Shown here: piece by piece, positions 21,158-29,061 of the stretch | How the letters are laid out: every line of letters starts with the position of its first letter | Position numbering within the stretch: position 1 is the stretch's first letter | Source of the DNA: an uncultured Eubacterium sp. | GTDB lineage: Bacteria; Bacillota; Clostridia; Oscillospirales; Acutalibacteraceae | Direction of reading: 5' to 3' | Length of the DNA: 29,061 nucleotides | NCBI GenBank assembly: GCA_934512155.1 | Contig: CAKSWS010000018.1 | Location: 1-29,061, forward strand | Made by a program: the position numbers and the translations under genes | Notes under the pieces: model-generated | The model's database searches: none | The model's input: the letters and a program-made list of their open reading frames with translations, nothing else | Told to the model about the DNA's origin: nothing

Positions 21158-21175
21158 GGAAAAGGAGGAATAATT

Positions 21176-23605
21176 ATGTATAGATTTAACAGTTTTACTC
21201 AAAAAGCAAATGATGTTTTGAATCTTGCAATTAAAGCGGCAGAAAATTTCGGCCATAATTATGTTGGCACCGAACATATTTTAATAGGCTTGTTAAAAGA
21301 GGGCACAGGCACGGGTGCTTTGGCTCTTAACGAAAAAGATGTTACTCTTGAAAAAGTTGAAAACCTTGTTAAAGAAAATATCGGCACAGGCAATCCTACA
21401 CGGCTTTCACCTCAAGATTTCACTCCAAGGGCAAAGCGTATAATTGATATCAGCTTTCAAATTGCTCGTGGAATGCTTAATTCATTTGTCGGAACAGAGC
21501 ATTTACTTATTGCATTGTTAAGAGAAAGCGACAGCGTTGCAGTAAGATTTTTAAATGCTTTGGGTGTAGATGAAAACGCTTTGCTTGAAGAAATTTGCGC
21601 TTCTCTCGGCAGAGGCGAATCACAGTATCGCAATTCTTCGGCAAAAGGTAAAAAAGGAAAAAGTAATACTCCTACTCTTGATGAATTCGGTAAGGATTTA
21701 ACTGAACTTGCACGTCAGGGCAAAATTGACCCGGTTATCGGCAGGGATAAGGAAATTGAAAGAGTTATACAAATTCTTTCAAGAAGAACAAAAAACAATC
21801 CTTGTTTGATAGGTGAACCGGGCGTAGGTAAAACAGCAATAGCAGAGGGCTTGGCTCTTAAAATCGTTAAAGATGAAGTGCCTGAGCTTCTTGCGGGCAA
21901 AAAAATTGTTGCTCTTGATTTAACTTCAATGGTTGCCGGTACAAAGTACAGGGGAGATTTTGAAGAAAGAATCAAAAAAGCAATGGATGAAGTAAAAAAT
22001 GCAAAAGATGTAATTCTTTTCATTGATGAAGTTCATACCATTATGGGTGCAGGTGCTGCAGAAGGTGCTGTTGATGCAGCTAACATTTTGAAACCTTCTC
22101 TTGCAAGGGGCGAAATTCAGGTTATAGGCGCAACCACTATTGATGAGTACAGAAAAAATATTGAAAAAGACGCTGCACTTGAGCGCCGTTTTCAAAGTGT
22201 TCTTGTCGGTGAGCCTACAGAAGAAGAAACTGTTGAAATACTTAAAGGCTTGCGTGATAAATATGAGGCTCATCATAAAGTAAAAATCAGTGATGAAGCA
22301 ATTAAATCAGCAGTTAAAATGAGTTCTCGCTATATTGCAGACAGGTTTTTGCCTGATAAAGCCATTGACCTTATTGACGAGGCTGCTTCCCGTGTAAGAC
22401 TTAAAGCTTTTACAGCTCCCCCAAATCTTAAAGAAATGGAAATTGAAATTAAAAAACTTAAAGAGGAAAAGGCAGATGCAGTACGAAATCAGGATTATGA
22501 AAACGCTGCTAAAATCAGGGATAAGGAAAAAGAATTGCAAACTTTACTTGATGAAGAAAGAGAAAAGTGGAAAAACAGTTCTTCCCGTGATGTAAAGCAG
22601 GTTGAAGTAGAAGATATTGCAAATGTTGTTTCCGCTTGGTCGGGTATTCCAGTTACACAGTTAACAGAAGAAGAGTCTCAAAGACTTTTGAATATGGAAA
22701 AAATTCTTCATGAAAGAATTGTAGGTCAGGATAAAGCCGTTTCTTCTATTGCAAGAGCAATAAGAAGGGGCAGGGTCGGACTGAAAAATCCAAACAGACC
22801 GCTGGGTTCATTTATATTCCTCGGTCCTACCGGCGTAGGTAAAACAGAACTTTGTAAAACTCTTGCCGAAACAATGTTTGGTAATGAGGATGCAATAATT
22901 AAACTTGATATGAGTGAGTATATGGAAAAGCACACCGTATCAAAACTTATCGGTTCGCCTCCGGGATATGTTGGATTTGATGAGGGCGGTCAGTTAACCG
23001 AAAAAATCAGAAGAAAACCGTATTCTGTTGTGTTGTTTGATGAAATTGAAAAAGCACATCCTGATGTTTTCAATATGCTTCTTCAAATTCTTGAAGACGG
23101 TGTTTTAACCGACTCTCAAGGCAGAAAAGTATCCTTTAAAAACTCAATAATTATTATGACTTCAAATGTGGGCGCTTCTAAAATTGTAGACGGTAAGGGC
23201 GCTTTAGGCTTTGGCGACAAAGAGGAAACACGCACAATTGAAGAATTGGTTATGGGTGATTTAAAGAAAACATTTAAGCCTGAATTTTTAAACAGAATTG
23301 ATGAAATAATTGTGTTTAATCAGCTTGAAGAAAAGGATATTGAAGAAATTGCAAAACGTATGCTTAATTCACTTACAAAACGTGTAAACGATTTGGAAAT
23401 GAAAATTGATTTTACGGATAATGCAATTAAAGAGCTTGCAAAGGAAGGCTTTGATAAGGTTTACGGTGCAAGACCGTTAAGAAGAACCATTCAGCAAAAA
23501 ATTGAAGACCCTCTTTCAGAGTTAATGCTTGAAAATAAATTCGTTGCCGGTAAGTCCTGTACGGTTGACTTTGCAGATGATGAATTTAAATTTAATATTG
23601 CATAA
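21176..23605 (+). CDS. clpC: ClpC AAA+ unfoldase of the ClpCP protease
   Basis: An 809-residue cytoplasmic Hsp100 ATPase. Domains in order: two Clp-N repeats (1-145, [15 protein letters not shown] and [13 protein letters not shown]), AAA-1 with Walker A GEPGVGKT (213-220) and Walker [11 protein letters not shown], a UVR-containing middle domain (about 425-460), AAA-2 with Walker A GPTGVGKT (550-557), [17 protein letters not shown], and a C-terminal D2-small domain. It unfolds tagged or aggregated proteins and feeds ClpP. The ORF extends upstream into mcsB, but AAAAGGAGGA sits just before ATG 21176, which gives the canonical N-terminus. It is the last gene of the CtsR-controlled operon and is followed by a terminator. 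Confidence 0.96.
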   Translation: MYRFNSFTQKANDVLNLAIKAAENFGHNYVGTEHILIGLLKEGTGTGALALNEKDVTLEKVENLVKENIGTGNPTRLSPQDFTPRAKRIIDISFQIARGMLNSFVGTEHLLIALLRESDSVAVRFLNALGVDENALLEEICASLGRGESQYRNSSAKGKKGKSNTPTLDEFGKDLTELARQGKIDPVIGRDKEIERVIQILSRRTKNNPCLIGEPGVGKTAIAEGLALKIVKDEVPELLAGKKIVALDLTSMVAGTKYRGDFEERIKKAMDEVKNAKDVILFIDEVHTIMGAGAAEGAVDAANILKPSLARGEIQVIGATTIDEYRKNIEKDAALERRFQSVLVGEPTEEETVEILKGLRDKYEAHHKVKISDEAIKSAVKMSSRYIADRFLPDKAIDLIDEAASRVRLKAFTAPPNLKEMEIEIKKLKEEKADAVRNQDYENAAKIRDKEKELQTLLDEEREKWKNSSSRDVKQVEVEDIANVVSAWSGIPVTQLTEEESQRLLNMEKILHERIVGQDKAVSSIARAIRRGRVGLKNPNRPLGSFIFLGPTGVGKTELCKTLAETMFGNEDAIIKLDMSEYMEKHTVSKLIGSPPGYVGFDEGGQLTEKIRRKPYSVVLFDEIEKAHPDVFNMLLQILEDGVLTDSQGRKVSFKNSIIIMTSNVGASKIVDGKGALGFGDKEETRTIEELVMGDLKKTFKPEFLNRIDEIIVFNQLEEKDIEEIAKRMLNSLTKRVNDLEMKIDFTDNAIKELAKEGFDKVYGARPLRRTIQQKIEDPLSELMLENKFVAGKSCTVDFADDEFKFNIA

Positions 23606-23608
23606 TAA

Positions 23609-23640
23609 AAAGCAGGTTGGCTTATCGGTCAACCTGCTTT
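23609..23640. terminator. bidirectional terminator between clpC and the phosphodiesterase gene
   Basis: AAAGCAGGTTG (23609-23619) pairs with CAACCTGCTTT (23630-23640) around a 10-base loop. On the minus strand the hairpin is followed by TTTTTATTA, on the plus strand only by a broken T run, so it serves the minus gene best and probably both. Confidence 0.75.
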
Positions 23641-23645
23641 GCTAT

Positions 23646-24116
23646 TTAAAGCTTTGCGTTAATGCACATTATTTCTCCGTTTGAAAAATCAATTAAACCG
23701 TAGTATCCGTCGCACAAAGCGCCGGGGTTAAAATATTGAACGGAATTTATTTTTTGGTTCATAGGCACGTGGGTGTGTCCAAACAAAACCAAGTCAACAT
23801 TTTGTTTGTTTGCCTCATCCTGCAACATTTCCAATCCGTGCTTAACATAAAATGTGTGTCCGTGGCACATTAACACCTTTTTGCCTGCAAAGTTAAAAAT
23901 TTCGCAAAACGGATTGTTGCTTGAAAAATCACAGTTTCCGCTTACTGCTTTCAGTCTTAATTTGTTGCCAAAATAAATTTCAGCATCTTCCAAATCTTTG
24001 CCGCTGTTATTATCTCCTAAATTTACAAATAAATCTGTGTCGTTAATATGCATTTCAACAGCGTCAAAAAAGTTGCTTTTTCTGCCGTGGCTGTCTGAAG
24101 TTACAAGAATTCTCAT
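23646..24116 (-). CDS. YfcE/MJ0936-type metallophosphodiesterase
   Basis: A 156-residue cytoplasmic calcineurin-like phosphoesterase. The dinuclear metal site is complete: TSDSHG near the N-terminus, NLGDN, SGNCDF, MCHGH and FGHTH. Family members hydrolyse simple phosphodiesters in vitro; the physiological substrate is unknown. The ATG at 24116 is preceded by AAAGGTTGATG. The gene is convergent with clpC and divergent from a cluster of small unknown genes. In many Firmicutes it sits near rdgB/rph, which is not the case here. Confidence 0.9.
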   Translation of the reverse strand: MRILVTSDSHGRKSNFFDAVEMHINDTDLFVNLGDNNSGKDLEDAEIYFGNKLRLKAVSGNCDFSSNNPFCEIFNFAGKKVLMCHGHTFYVKHGLEMLQDEANKQNVDLVLFGHTHVPMNQKINSVQYFNPGALCDGYYGLIDFSNGEIMCINAKL

Positions 24117-24120
24117 TCAT

Positions 24121-24146
24121 ACATCAACCTTTAAAATCATAGTATA
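24121..24146 (+). promoter_or_regulatory. possible mother-cell (SigK/SigE-like) promoter of the small-protein cluster
   Basis: CATAGTATA (24138-24146) fits CATANNNTA, with AC at 24121-24122 (15 bases upstream) or ATA at 24119-24121 (16 bases). The core TCATAGTAT is identical to the one before the cysteine-rich peptide gene. TATAAT sequences nearby leave a SigA promoter possible, though no -35 is convincing. Confidence 0.3.
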
Positions 24147-24153
24147 ATATATA

Positions 24154-24182
24154 ATTATAAATCAAATGAAAGGGGAATACAA
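24154..24182 (-). promoter_or_regulatory. probable SigA promoter of the phosphodiesterase gene
   Basis: On the minus strand TTGTAT (complement of 24177-24182), 17 bases, TATAAT (complement of 24154-24159). It overlaps the leader of the divergent small-protein cluster. Confidence 0.45.
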
Positions 24183-24187
24183 TATTT

Positions 24188-24430
24188 ATGGATTACAATA
24201 AAAATGAAATGAATAAAATAATGCAAAATGCATCTAAAAAAACAGGTGTTGATTTAAATAAAATGAAGCAAGCTGCAGACAGCGGTAATTTAGATGATTT
24301 TATTAACCAAAATTTGTCAGGCGAGGCAAGCAAAAAATTAAAATCCGTGCTTTCAAGTAAAGAGCAAACAGAAAAATTGCTTTCAACTCCTCAGGCAAAG
24401 GAATTGCTTAAAAATTTGCTAAAAGGATAA
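24188..24430 (+). CDS. uncharacterised 80-residue protein, first of a three-gene cluster
   Basis: Not recognised. It is a small, lysine-rich, predicted all-helical soluble protein (MDYNKNEMNKIMQNASKKTG, then LKSVLSSKEQTEKLL and a C-terminal AKELLKNLLKG). There is no cysteine, signal peptide or membrane segment. GAAAGGGG precedes the ATG. The next gene starts 6 bases after its stop, so the three genes form one transcript. The repeated short helical motifs with LL pairs suggest a protein-protein interface, but that is only an impression. Confidence 0.7.
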   Translation: MDYNKNEMNKIMQNASKKTGVDLNKMKQAADSGNLDDFINQNLSGEASKKLKSVLSSKEQTEKLLSTPQAKELLKNLLKG

Positions 24431-24436
24431 TTTATT

Positions 24437-24832
24437 ATGGATAATATAAATGATATAATTTCAAGTCTTTCTGCCGATGATATTAATATGCTTAAAGATG
24501 TGGCTTCTTCTATTTTAGGTGAAAATCAGCAATCGCAGGCTCAAAACGATAGCAATGGCACTGTTAATTCTTTGTTAAGTAACGGAGCTAACAATTCTCA
24601 AAATCAAAGCACAAACGCTTTGGCTAATTTGGGCATAAACGCAAATGATTTTAATATGATGATGAAGGCAAAGTCTTTGTTTGACAAAATGAATTCGGCA
24701 ACAAATAAAAATACAGATTTAATAATGGCGCTTAAACCTCATTTGTCGCCGGAACATCAGGCAAAGGCAGATACGGCAATTAAAATTTTGCGCCTTTTTG
24801 AAATTTTGCCTTTGCTAAAGGATTTGTTTTAA
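24437..24832 (+). CDS. uncharacterised 131-residue Asn/Ser-rich protein, second of the cluster
   Basis: No named family recognised. There is a helical N-terminus (DIISSLSADDINMLKDVASS), a low-complexity Asn/Gln/Ser linker at about 30-68 and a helical C-terminal domain with LIMALKPHLSPEHQAKADTA followed by IKILRLFEILPLLKDLF. From memory, the 'LKPhLSpe..akaD.AIKiL' pattern recurs in short hypothetical proteins of Clostridia, often near spore or envelope genes. AAAAGGA overlaps the upstream stop. Its own stop overlaps the next ATG (TAATG), a sign of fixed stoichiometry. Confidence 0.7.
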   Translation: MDNINDIISSLSADDINMLKDVASSILGENQQSQAQNDSNGTVNSLLSNGANNSQNQSTNALANLGINANDFNMMMKAKSLFDKMNSATNKNTDLIMALKPHLSPEHQAKADTAIKILRLFEILPLLKDLF

Positions 24833-25128
24833 TGCAAACTTTTTCAAACAACGATATAGAAGAAGCAAAAAAAAGAGTAAGGGAAATGAAGAAAAAAGCA
24901 GAGTCATATTCAAACGGTCCGGGTGCTTTTTCGGCTGAAAGAAACTCTGAAAATTTAAATGAAAATCAAAAAATTAATAACGAAAAAGAAGAAACGGCAA
25001 AACCTAAAACAAAAGAGGAGGACGAAGAAAAAGACTCCTCTTTTTTAATTTTGATTTTACTTTTGCTTCTTTCACACGAGGGTGCTGATAATAAATTGTT
25101 ACTGGCACTGCTTTATTTGTTGCTTTAA
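24832..25128 (+). CDS. uncharacterised 98-residue membrane-tail protein, third of the cluster
   Basis: Not recognised. It has a charged N-terminal half (EEAKKRVREMKKKAESYSNG, then a run of Glu/Lys at 42-68) and a C-terminal hydrophobic hairpin of two short segments (SSFLILILLLLLSHEG and LLLALLYLLL) ending the protein. The topology suggests a tail-anchored or re-entrant membrane protein with a cytoplasmic coil. The ATG overlaps the stop of the previous gene, so translation is coupled. It is probably the membrane anchor for the two soluble products before it. Confidence 0.7.
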   Translation: MQTFSNNDIEEAKKRVREMKKKAESYSNGPGAFSAERNSENLNENQKINNEKEETAKPKTKEEDEEKDSSFLILILLLLLSHEGADNKLLLALLYLLL

Positions 25129-25225
25129 TGTTAATTTTTTGTTGTTTAATTAAATATAATATGGAAATAATGGAAATGTTATGGTATTATATTTTCATAT
25201 GGTTTTATTCTTTGGGAGGATAAAA

Positions 25226-26506
25226 ATGGCAGATTATATAAAATTAAACATTGCCGACGGTGTGGATGTTTTAACCGTTCCGGCAGATAGGTTTAAAACT
25301 AATGAAATAGCAATTTCTCTTACAATTCCTTTAAGCGAACATTCAGCTTCGGCAAATGCTCTTGTAATTATGCTTCTTTCAAGAAGCAATGCACGTTTTA
25401 AATCTTTAAAAGAATTAAATACTCATTTGGCTTCGCTTTACGGTGCAATTCTTCAGCCGTCAGTGTCCAAAATCGGCGAAAATCAGTTGCTTAAATTGGG
25501 AATCACTTGTATTGATGACCGATTTTCTCTTGATGATAAAAAAATATCAATAGAGTGCGCAAATTTGTTGTTATCGTTACTTTTTGAGCCTAATTTTGAT
25601 GAAAATCACAGTTTTAAAGAAAGCAATGTTGAAACCGAAAAACGCCTATTGGTTGAAAAAATTGAAAGCGAAGAAAATGAAAAAAGAACATATGTACTCA
25701 GAAAAACAGAGGAAATTATGTTTGCCGGTGAGCCTTATGCCGTTAATCGCTACGGTTCAAAAGAATCTGTTTTGGCTCAAAATGCAAATTCATTAAAGGC
25801 TGCGTGGCAAAATCTTTTAAAATCTTCAAAAGTGCTTTTAACTGTTGTGGGTAATTGTGCAGCCGATGAAATAAAATCATTGCTTGCAGAAAAATTTGCT
25901 TTAGTTGAAAGAAATTACAAGCCTTTGTCAAACGCTGTGTTTAAGCCTGCGGTTGATAAAGTTAAAGAAGTTAAAGAAGAAATGAATGTTAAGCAGGGCA
26001 AGCTTGTTATGGGCTTTCGTGTTAATTTAACTCCGGATGATAAGTTGTGCAGTGCCATGCGCTCTTTTGCCGATGTTTTCGGCGGAGGACCGTATTCTAA
26101 ACTTTTTGCAAATGTTCGTGAAAAAATGAGCCTTTGCTATTATTGTTCTGCACGCTATGTCAGGCAAAAAAGTTATATAGTAGTTCAAAGCGGCTGCGAA
26201 GAAGAAAATATGGACAAGGCAGTTGCTGAAATTTTAAATCAAATTGAAGAAATTAAAAAAGGTAATTTTGAATATGAATTTGCATCTTCAAAAATTGCTT
26301 TAAGCGATGCAATTAATTCTGTTTATGACGGTCCGGATATGTTGGAATCTTGGTATATTTCTCAAGTTGCCGACGGCAAATTTAAATCTCCTAAAGTAAG
26401 TATGGCAGAAAATGAAAAAGTTACTGTAGAAGAAATAATCAAGTGTGCAAATCTTATTGAACTTGATACTGTTTATAAACTTACGACTGTTAAGGAGGGC
26501 GAATAA
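25226..26506 (+). CDS. M16-family peptidase-like protein, YmfF type (zinc motif degenerate)
   Basis: A 426-residue protein with the two-domain M16 fold: IAISLTIPLSEHSASANALV, KELNTHLASLYGAIL, a ETEKRLLVEKIESEENEKR helix and the second-half MGFRVNLTPDDKL and FGGGPYSKLFANVREK. The HxxEH zinc motif is missing; SEHSASANALVI stands in its place, so the protein is presumably a non-catalytic partner of the next gene product, as in other M16 pairs. GGGAGGA is 6 bases before ATG 25226, and an in-frame ATG at 25181 lacks a ribosome-binding site. The next gene begins directly after its TAA. The natural substrate is unknown; some members process peptides such as bacteriocin precursors. Confidence 0.88.
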   Translation: MADYIKLNIADGVDVLTVPADRFKTNEIAISLTIPLSEHSASANALVIMLLSRSNARFKSLKELNTHLASLYGAILQPSVSKIGENQLLKLGITCIDDRFSLDDKKISIECANLLLSLLFEPNFDENHSFKESNVETEKRLLVEKIESEENEKRTYVLRKTEEIMFAGEPYAVNRYGSKESVLAQNANSLKAAWQNLLKSSKVLLTVVGNCAADEIKSLLAEKFALVERNYKPLSNAVFKPAVDKVKEVKEEMNVKQGKLVMGFRVNLTPDDKLCSAMRSFADVFGGGPYSKLFANVREKMSLCYYCSARYVRQKSYIVVQSGCEEENMDKAVAEILNQIEEIKKGNFEYEFASSKIALSDAINSVYDGPDMLESWYISQVADGKFKSPKVSMAENEKVTVEEIIKCANLIELDTVYKLTTVKEGE

Positions 26507-27775
26507 ATGAAAGAAATTATATCAAATGCTCTCGGTGAGAAATATTATGAAATAAATCATAAATCAGGTCTTAAAATTTTTATTATGCCAAAAGAGCATT
26601 ACAAGTCAACTTATGCCGTGTTCGGCACAAAATACGGCTCCATAGATACTCGCTTTAAAAGAAGCGACAGTAATGATTATACTGTTGTTCCCGAGGGTAT
26701 TGCTCACTTTTTGGAGCATAAGCTTTTTGAAAGTGAAGAGTTAGATGCTTTTACCAGGTATGCACAAACAGGCGCTTCCGCAAATGCTTACACATCCTTT
26801 GATAAAACATGTTATCTTTTTCAATGCAGCGATAGGTTTGAAGACAGCCTTAAAATACTTCTTGATTTTGTAACGCATCCTTATTTTACAAAGGAAACCG
26901 TTGAAAAAGAACAAGGCATTATAGGTCAGGAAATAACTATGTATTATGATGTTGCCGGTTGGATGAGTACTTTTAATCTTTTAAGGTGCCTTTATAAAAA
27001 TCATCCGGTAAGAATAGATATTGCAGGAACTGTGGAATCTATTGCTCAAATTACAGATAAATTACTTTATGATTGCTACAACACTTTTTACAATTTGCAC
27101 AATATGGCACTTGTTGTTGTGGGTAATGTTGATGTTGACAGTGTAGTTAAAATTTGTGATGAATATCTTGCAATGGCAGAGGACGTTACGGTTGAACGTT
27201 CTTTTGAACCGGAACCTCGTGATATTGTTAAGCCATATGATGAATATCATCTTGCAATGAGCGTGCCTGTGTTTTCATTCGGTTATAAAGAAAAATGCGA
27301 AACTCCGGAAAGAAGCCTTAATGATATTGTAGAAACAAATATTTTGCTTGAAGTTCTTTGCGGCGAATCTTCACCGCTTTACAGTAGGCTTATTGAAGAA
27401 GGGCTTATAAATTCGGAGTTTTCAAAAGAATATTTTACAGGCTATGGTTATGAAGCAATTATGTTTGACGGCGAATCAACAAATCCCCGGGCAGTTGCAG
27501 ACGAAATTAAAAAAGAAGTTGCAAAACTTAAAGCAAACGGTATAGATGACGAATTGTTTGAAACGGTAAGGCGCAATTTATACGGTAAGGAAATTATGCA
27601 GTATAATGATATTGATGCAGTGGCAAACGGTATTATTGGCGCATATTTTTCAAATTATAATATTTTTGATGTTATGGATATTTATAAATCCGTTACAAAA
27701 AATGATGTAGAAAAAAGACTTTCGGAAATTATGGATGAAAAGTACAGTGCATTATCCGTTGTAAAGTCTGAATAG
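26507..27775 (+). CDS. M16-family zinc metallopeptidase, YmfH type
   Basis: A 422-residue peptidase with an intact inverted zinc motif HFLEH (His67, Glu70, His71) and the distal ligand Glu142 in GIIGQEITMY. GASANAYTSFDKTCYLFQC and the second-half LCGESSPLYSRLIEEGLIN are typical of the YmfH group. It would form a heterodimeric clam-shell with the catalytically dead upstream protein. The start codon abuts the upstream stop (TAA-ATG), so expression is tightly coupled. lgt follows after 8 bases. No signal peptide is present, so it acts in the cytoplasm or at the inner membrane face. Confidence 0.92.
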   Translation: MKEIISNALGEKYYEINHKSGLKIFIMPKEHYKSTYAVFGTKYGSIDTRFKRSDSNDYTVVPEGIAHFLEHKLFESEELDAFTRYAQTGASANAYTSFDKTCYLFQCSDRFEDSLKILLDFVTHPYFTKETVEKEQGIIGQEITMYYDVAGWMSTFNLLRCLYKNHPVRIDIAGTVESIAQITDKLLYDCYNTFYNLHNMALVVVGNVDVDSVVKICDEYLAMAEDVTVERSFEPEPRDIVKPYDEYHLAMSVPVFSFGYKEKCETPERSLNDIVETNILLEVLCGESSPLYSRLIEEGLINSEFSKEYFTGYGYEAIMFDGESTNPRAVADEIKKEVAKLKANGIDDELFETVRRNLYGKEIMQYNDIDAVANGIIGAYFSNYNIFDVMDIYKSVTKNDVEKRLSEIMDEKYSALSVVKSE

Positions 27776-27783
27776 GAGAAATT

Positions 27784-28791
27784 ATGGATAATTTTACAAC
27801 TGTTTTTTTTGACGGATTGGGTTTAAGTTTTAATATTCCCTCCGTTGCGTTCAGTATCGGTTCATATGAGGTTCATTGGTATGGCATTATAATTGCTTTC
27901 GGCTTTTCTCTTGCCATACTTTACGGCGGAAGAATGGCTTATAAATGGAAAATGAGCCTTGACGGTATGATGGATGTTTTAATTTGGGGTACTCTTTTGG
28001 GCATTGTTTGCGCCCGTGCATATTATGTTATATTTATGTGGGATTATTACAAGGTTCATCCCGGAGAAATAATTGCTATTTGGCAAGGTGGAATTGCTAT
28101 TTACGGTGGCATTATAGGTGCATTAATCGGCGGCTATATCGGCTGTAAAATCGGTAAAATAGATTTTAGAAATTTGCTTGATTTAGGCGCTCTTGGCTTA
28201 TTGATAGGACAAGGCATAGGCAGATGGGGCAATTTCTTTAATCAGGAGGCATTTGGTACAAATACGGAAACTGCACTTTTCAGAATGTGGTCTGTTAAAA
28301 TAAGGGATACTTTGGAGGCAACCTCCGCCGATTTATTACAAAAGGGAATAGAGGTTAACCCAAATGTTCCTGTGTACCCAACTTTTTTATATGAAAGCGT
28401 GTGGTGCTTGCTTTTATTTGTTGCACTTCATATTATTGTAACCAAGCACAGAAAATTTAAGGGTGAAGTGTTTATTCTTTACGGAATTTTTTACGGGCTT
28501 GAAAGAATGGTTGTTGAAGGTATGCGAACCGACAGCCTTTACATAGGCAATTCAACAATCCGTGTAAGTCAATTGCTTTCAGCCGTTGTTGTTGTGGTGT
28601 TTATAATTTGGCTTGTGGTTTTAATGACAAAGCTGAAAAAAGGCACACTGCCGGAAAGATATATGATTAATCCGCCTGTAAAATCTGCGGTTTTGGCAGA
28701 TAATTCAGCACAGGTTTATAAATATTCATCAGGCACGGTTACTTCATCTGATGATGATTTCTTTAAAGTAATTGGAAAGGATAATGATTAA
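27784..28791 (+). CDS. lgt: prolipoprotein diacylglyceryl transferase
   Basis: A 335-residue, seven-helix membrane enzyme that moves diacylglycerol from phosphatidylglycerol to the lipobox cysteine of prolipoproteins. Signature stretches are VHWYGIIIAFGF, GGIAIYGGIIGALIGG and GQGIGRWGNFFNQEAFG, followed by VYPTFLYESVWCLLLF and ERMVVEGMRTDSLYIG. The length is slightly above the usual ~280 owing to a soluble C-terminal tail of about 45 residues that does not belong to the core. TAGGAG precedes ATG 27784. It belongs to an M16-M16-lgt-folD string. Confidence 0.95.
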   Translation: MDNFTTVFFDGLGLSFNIPSVAFSIGSYEVHWYGIIIAFGFSLAILYGGRMAYKWKMSLDGMMDVLIWGTLLGIVCARAYYVIFMWDYYKVHPGEIIAIWQGGIAIYGGIIGALIGGYIGCKIGKIDFRNLLDLGALGLLIGQGIGRWGNFFNQEAFGTNTETALFRMWSVKIRDTLEATSADLLQKGIEVNPNVPVYPTFLYESVWCLLLFVALHIIVTKHRKFKGEVFILYGIFYGLERMVVEGMRTDSLYIGNSTIRVSQLLSAVVVVVFIIWLVVLMTKLKKGTLPERYMINPPVKSAVLADNSAQVYKYSSGTVTSSDDDFFKVIGKDND

Positions 28792-28794
28792 TTA

Positions 28795-29061
28795 ATGGCA
28801 ATTATAGACGGAAAAGCAGTTTCAAAAGCCGTTAGAGAAAGAGTGGCAGAAGAAACAAAGCAGTTAAAAGCAAAAGGTGTTACACCCGGTTTGGCAGTTA
28901 TTATTGTAGGTAATGACTCCGCATCACAGGTTTATGTTAAAAATAAGGAAAAGGCTTGTGAAGAAGTAGGTTTTTACAGCGAAAAATTTGCTCTTGACGA
29001 ATCAACGACTCAAGAAGAATTAAACGCTCTTGTTAAAGAATTAAATGAAAGAAAAGATATA
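28795..29061 (+). CDS. folD: bifunctional methylenetetrahydrofolate dehydrogenase/cyclohydrolase, 5' part
   Basis: The first 89 codons of folD, cut by the window end. MAIIDGKAVSKAVRERV, then TPGLAVIIVGNDSASQVYVK and the catalytic lysine region NKEKACEEVGF match FolD, where the YxxxK motif (Tyr-Val-Lys-Asn-Lys) bears the active-site Tyr and Lys. The enzyme interconverts 5,10-methylene- and 10-formyl-tetrahydrofolate in the cytoplasm. ATG 28795 lies 3 bases after the lgt stop; the purine-rich AAAGGA is 13 bases upstream, so coupling to lgt probably helps initiation. Confidence 0.93.
   Translation, partial: MAIIDGKAVSKAVRERVAEETKQLKAKGVTPGLAVIIVGNDSASQVYVKNKEKACEEVGFYSEKFALDESTTQEELNALVKELNERKDI

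Noticed and set aside
21116..21175. longer ClpC start within the mcsB coding region
   Set aside because: The canonical ClpC N-terminus [11 protein letters not shown] begins at 21176 directly after AAAAGGAGGA.
25181..25225. upstream ATG for the YmfF-like gene adding 15 hydrophobic residues (possible signal peptide)
   Set aside because: There is no ribosome-binding site before 25181, while GGGAGGA is well placed before ATG 25226, whose N-terminus matches the family.
1..29061. CRISPR array, tRNA, insertion sequence or phage attachment site
   Set aside because: No regularly spaced repeats, tRNA cloverleaf, transposase or integrase coding sequence, or terminal repeats were seen on either strand.

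Overview
The window is chromosomal DNA from a low-GC, Gram-positive, endospore-lineage Clostridia bacterium, probably an Oscillospiraceae/Ruminococcaceae-type gut anaerobe. This rests on spoVAC and spoVAE, a ctsR-mcsA-mcsB-clpC operon with CtsR boxes, AT-rich Shine-Dalgarno-led genes, GH3/GH43 enzymes and ferredoxin-type surface-glycan genes. The genus cannot be fixed from the sequence alone. No tRNA, rRNA, insertion sequence, phage gene or CRISPR array was seen.

Region 1 (1-8215, all + strand) is the end of a capsule/exopolysaccharide locus: a GT2 remnant, a GT2, a Wzy-like polymerase, a GT4 coupled to a PIG-L deacetylase, a polysaccharide pyruvyl transferase, a Wzx-like flippase and a ferredoxin/FrhB-type oxidoreductase. 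Together they would build, modify, export and polymerise a repeat unit. The region is very AT-rich with ata/aga/gga-heavy codon use, as is usual for exchanged glycan loci.

Region 2 (8280-10190) is a gene graveyard: the 5' end of ugd joined to the 3' half of an ispD/tarI-type cytidylyltransferase, then a frameshifted PF14907-type nucleotidyltransferase, then the 3' end of a CapF-like gene. It marks the edge of the exchanged locus. Codon and base use change across it.

Region 3 (10365-18905) holds an acyltransferase, spoVAC (-), an ABC ATPase, spoVAE, an SCP2-domain protein, a GH3 beta-glucosidase, a GH43 enzyme with an unknown partner (-), an SDR oxidoreductase and an unlisted 43-residue cysteine-rich membrane peptide. 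Promoters and terminators are unusually legible here. spoVAC and spoVAE each carry a matching SigG-like promoter, and the spoVAE promoter is embedded in the terminator of the ABC gene. GH43 and the SDR share overlapping divergent promoters.

Region 4 (18977-23640) is the class III heat-shock operon ctsR-mcsA-mcsB-clpC behind three CtsR operators. Its McsB departs from the family at several active-site positions.

Region 5 (23646-29061) has a YfcE-type phosphodiesterase (-), a three-gene cluster of small uncharacterised proteins, a YmfF/YmfH-like M16 pair, lgt and the 5' part of folD.
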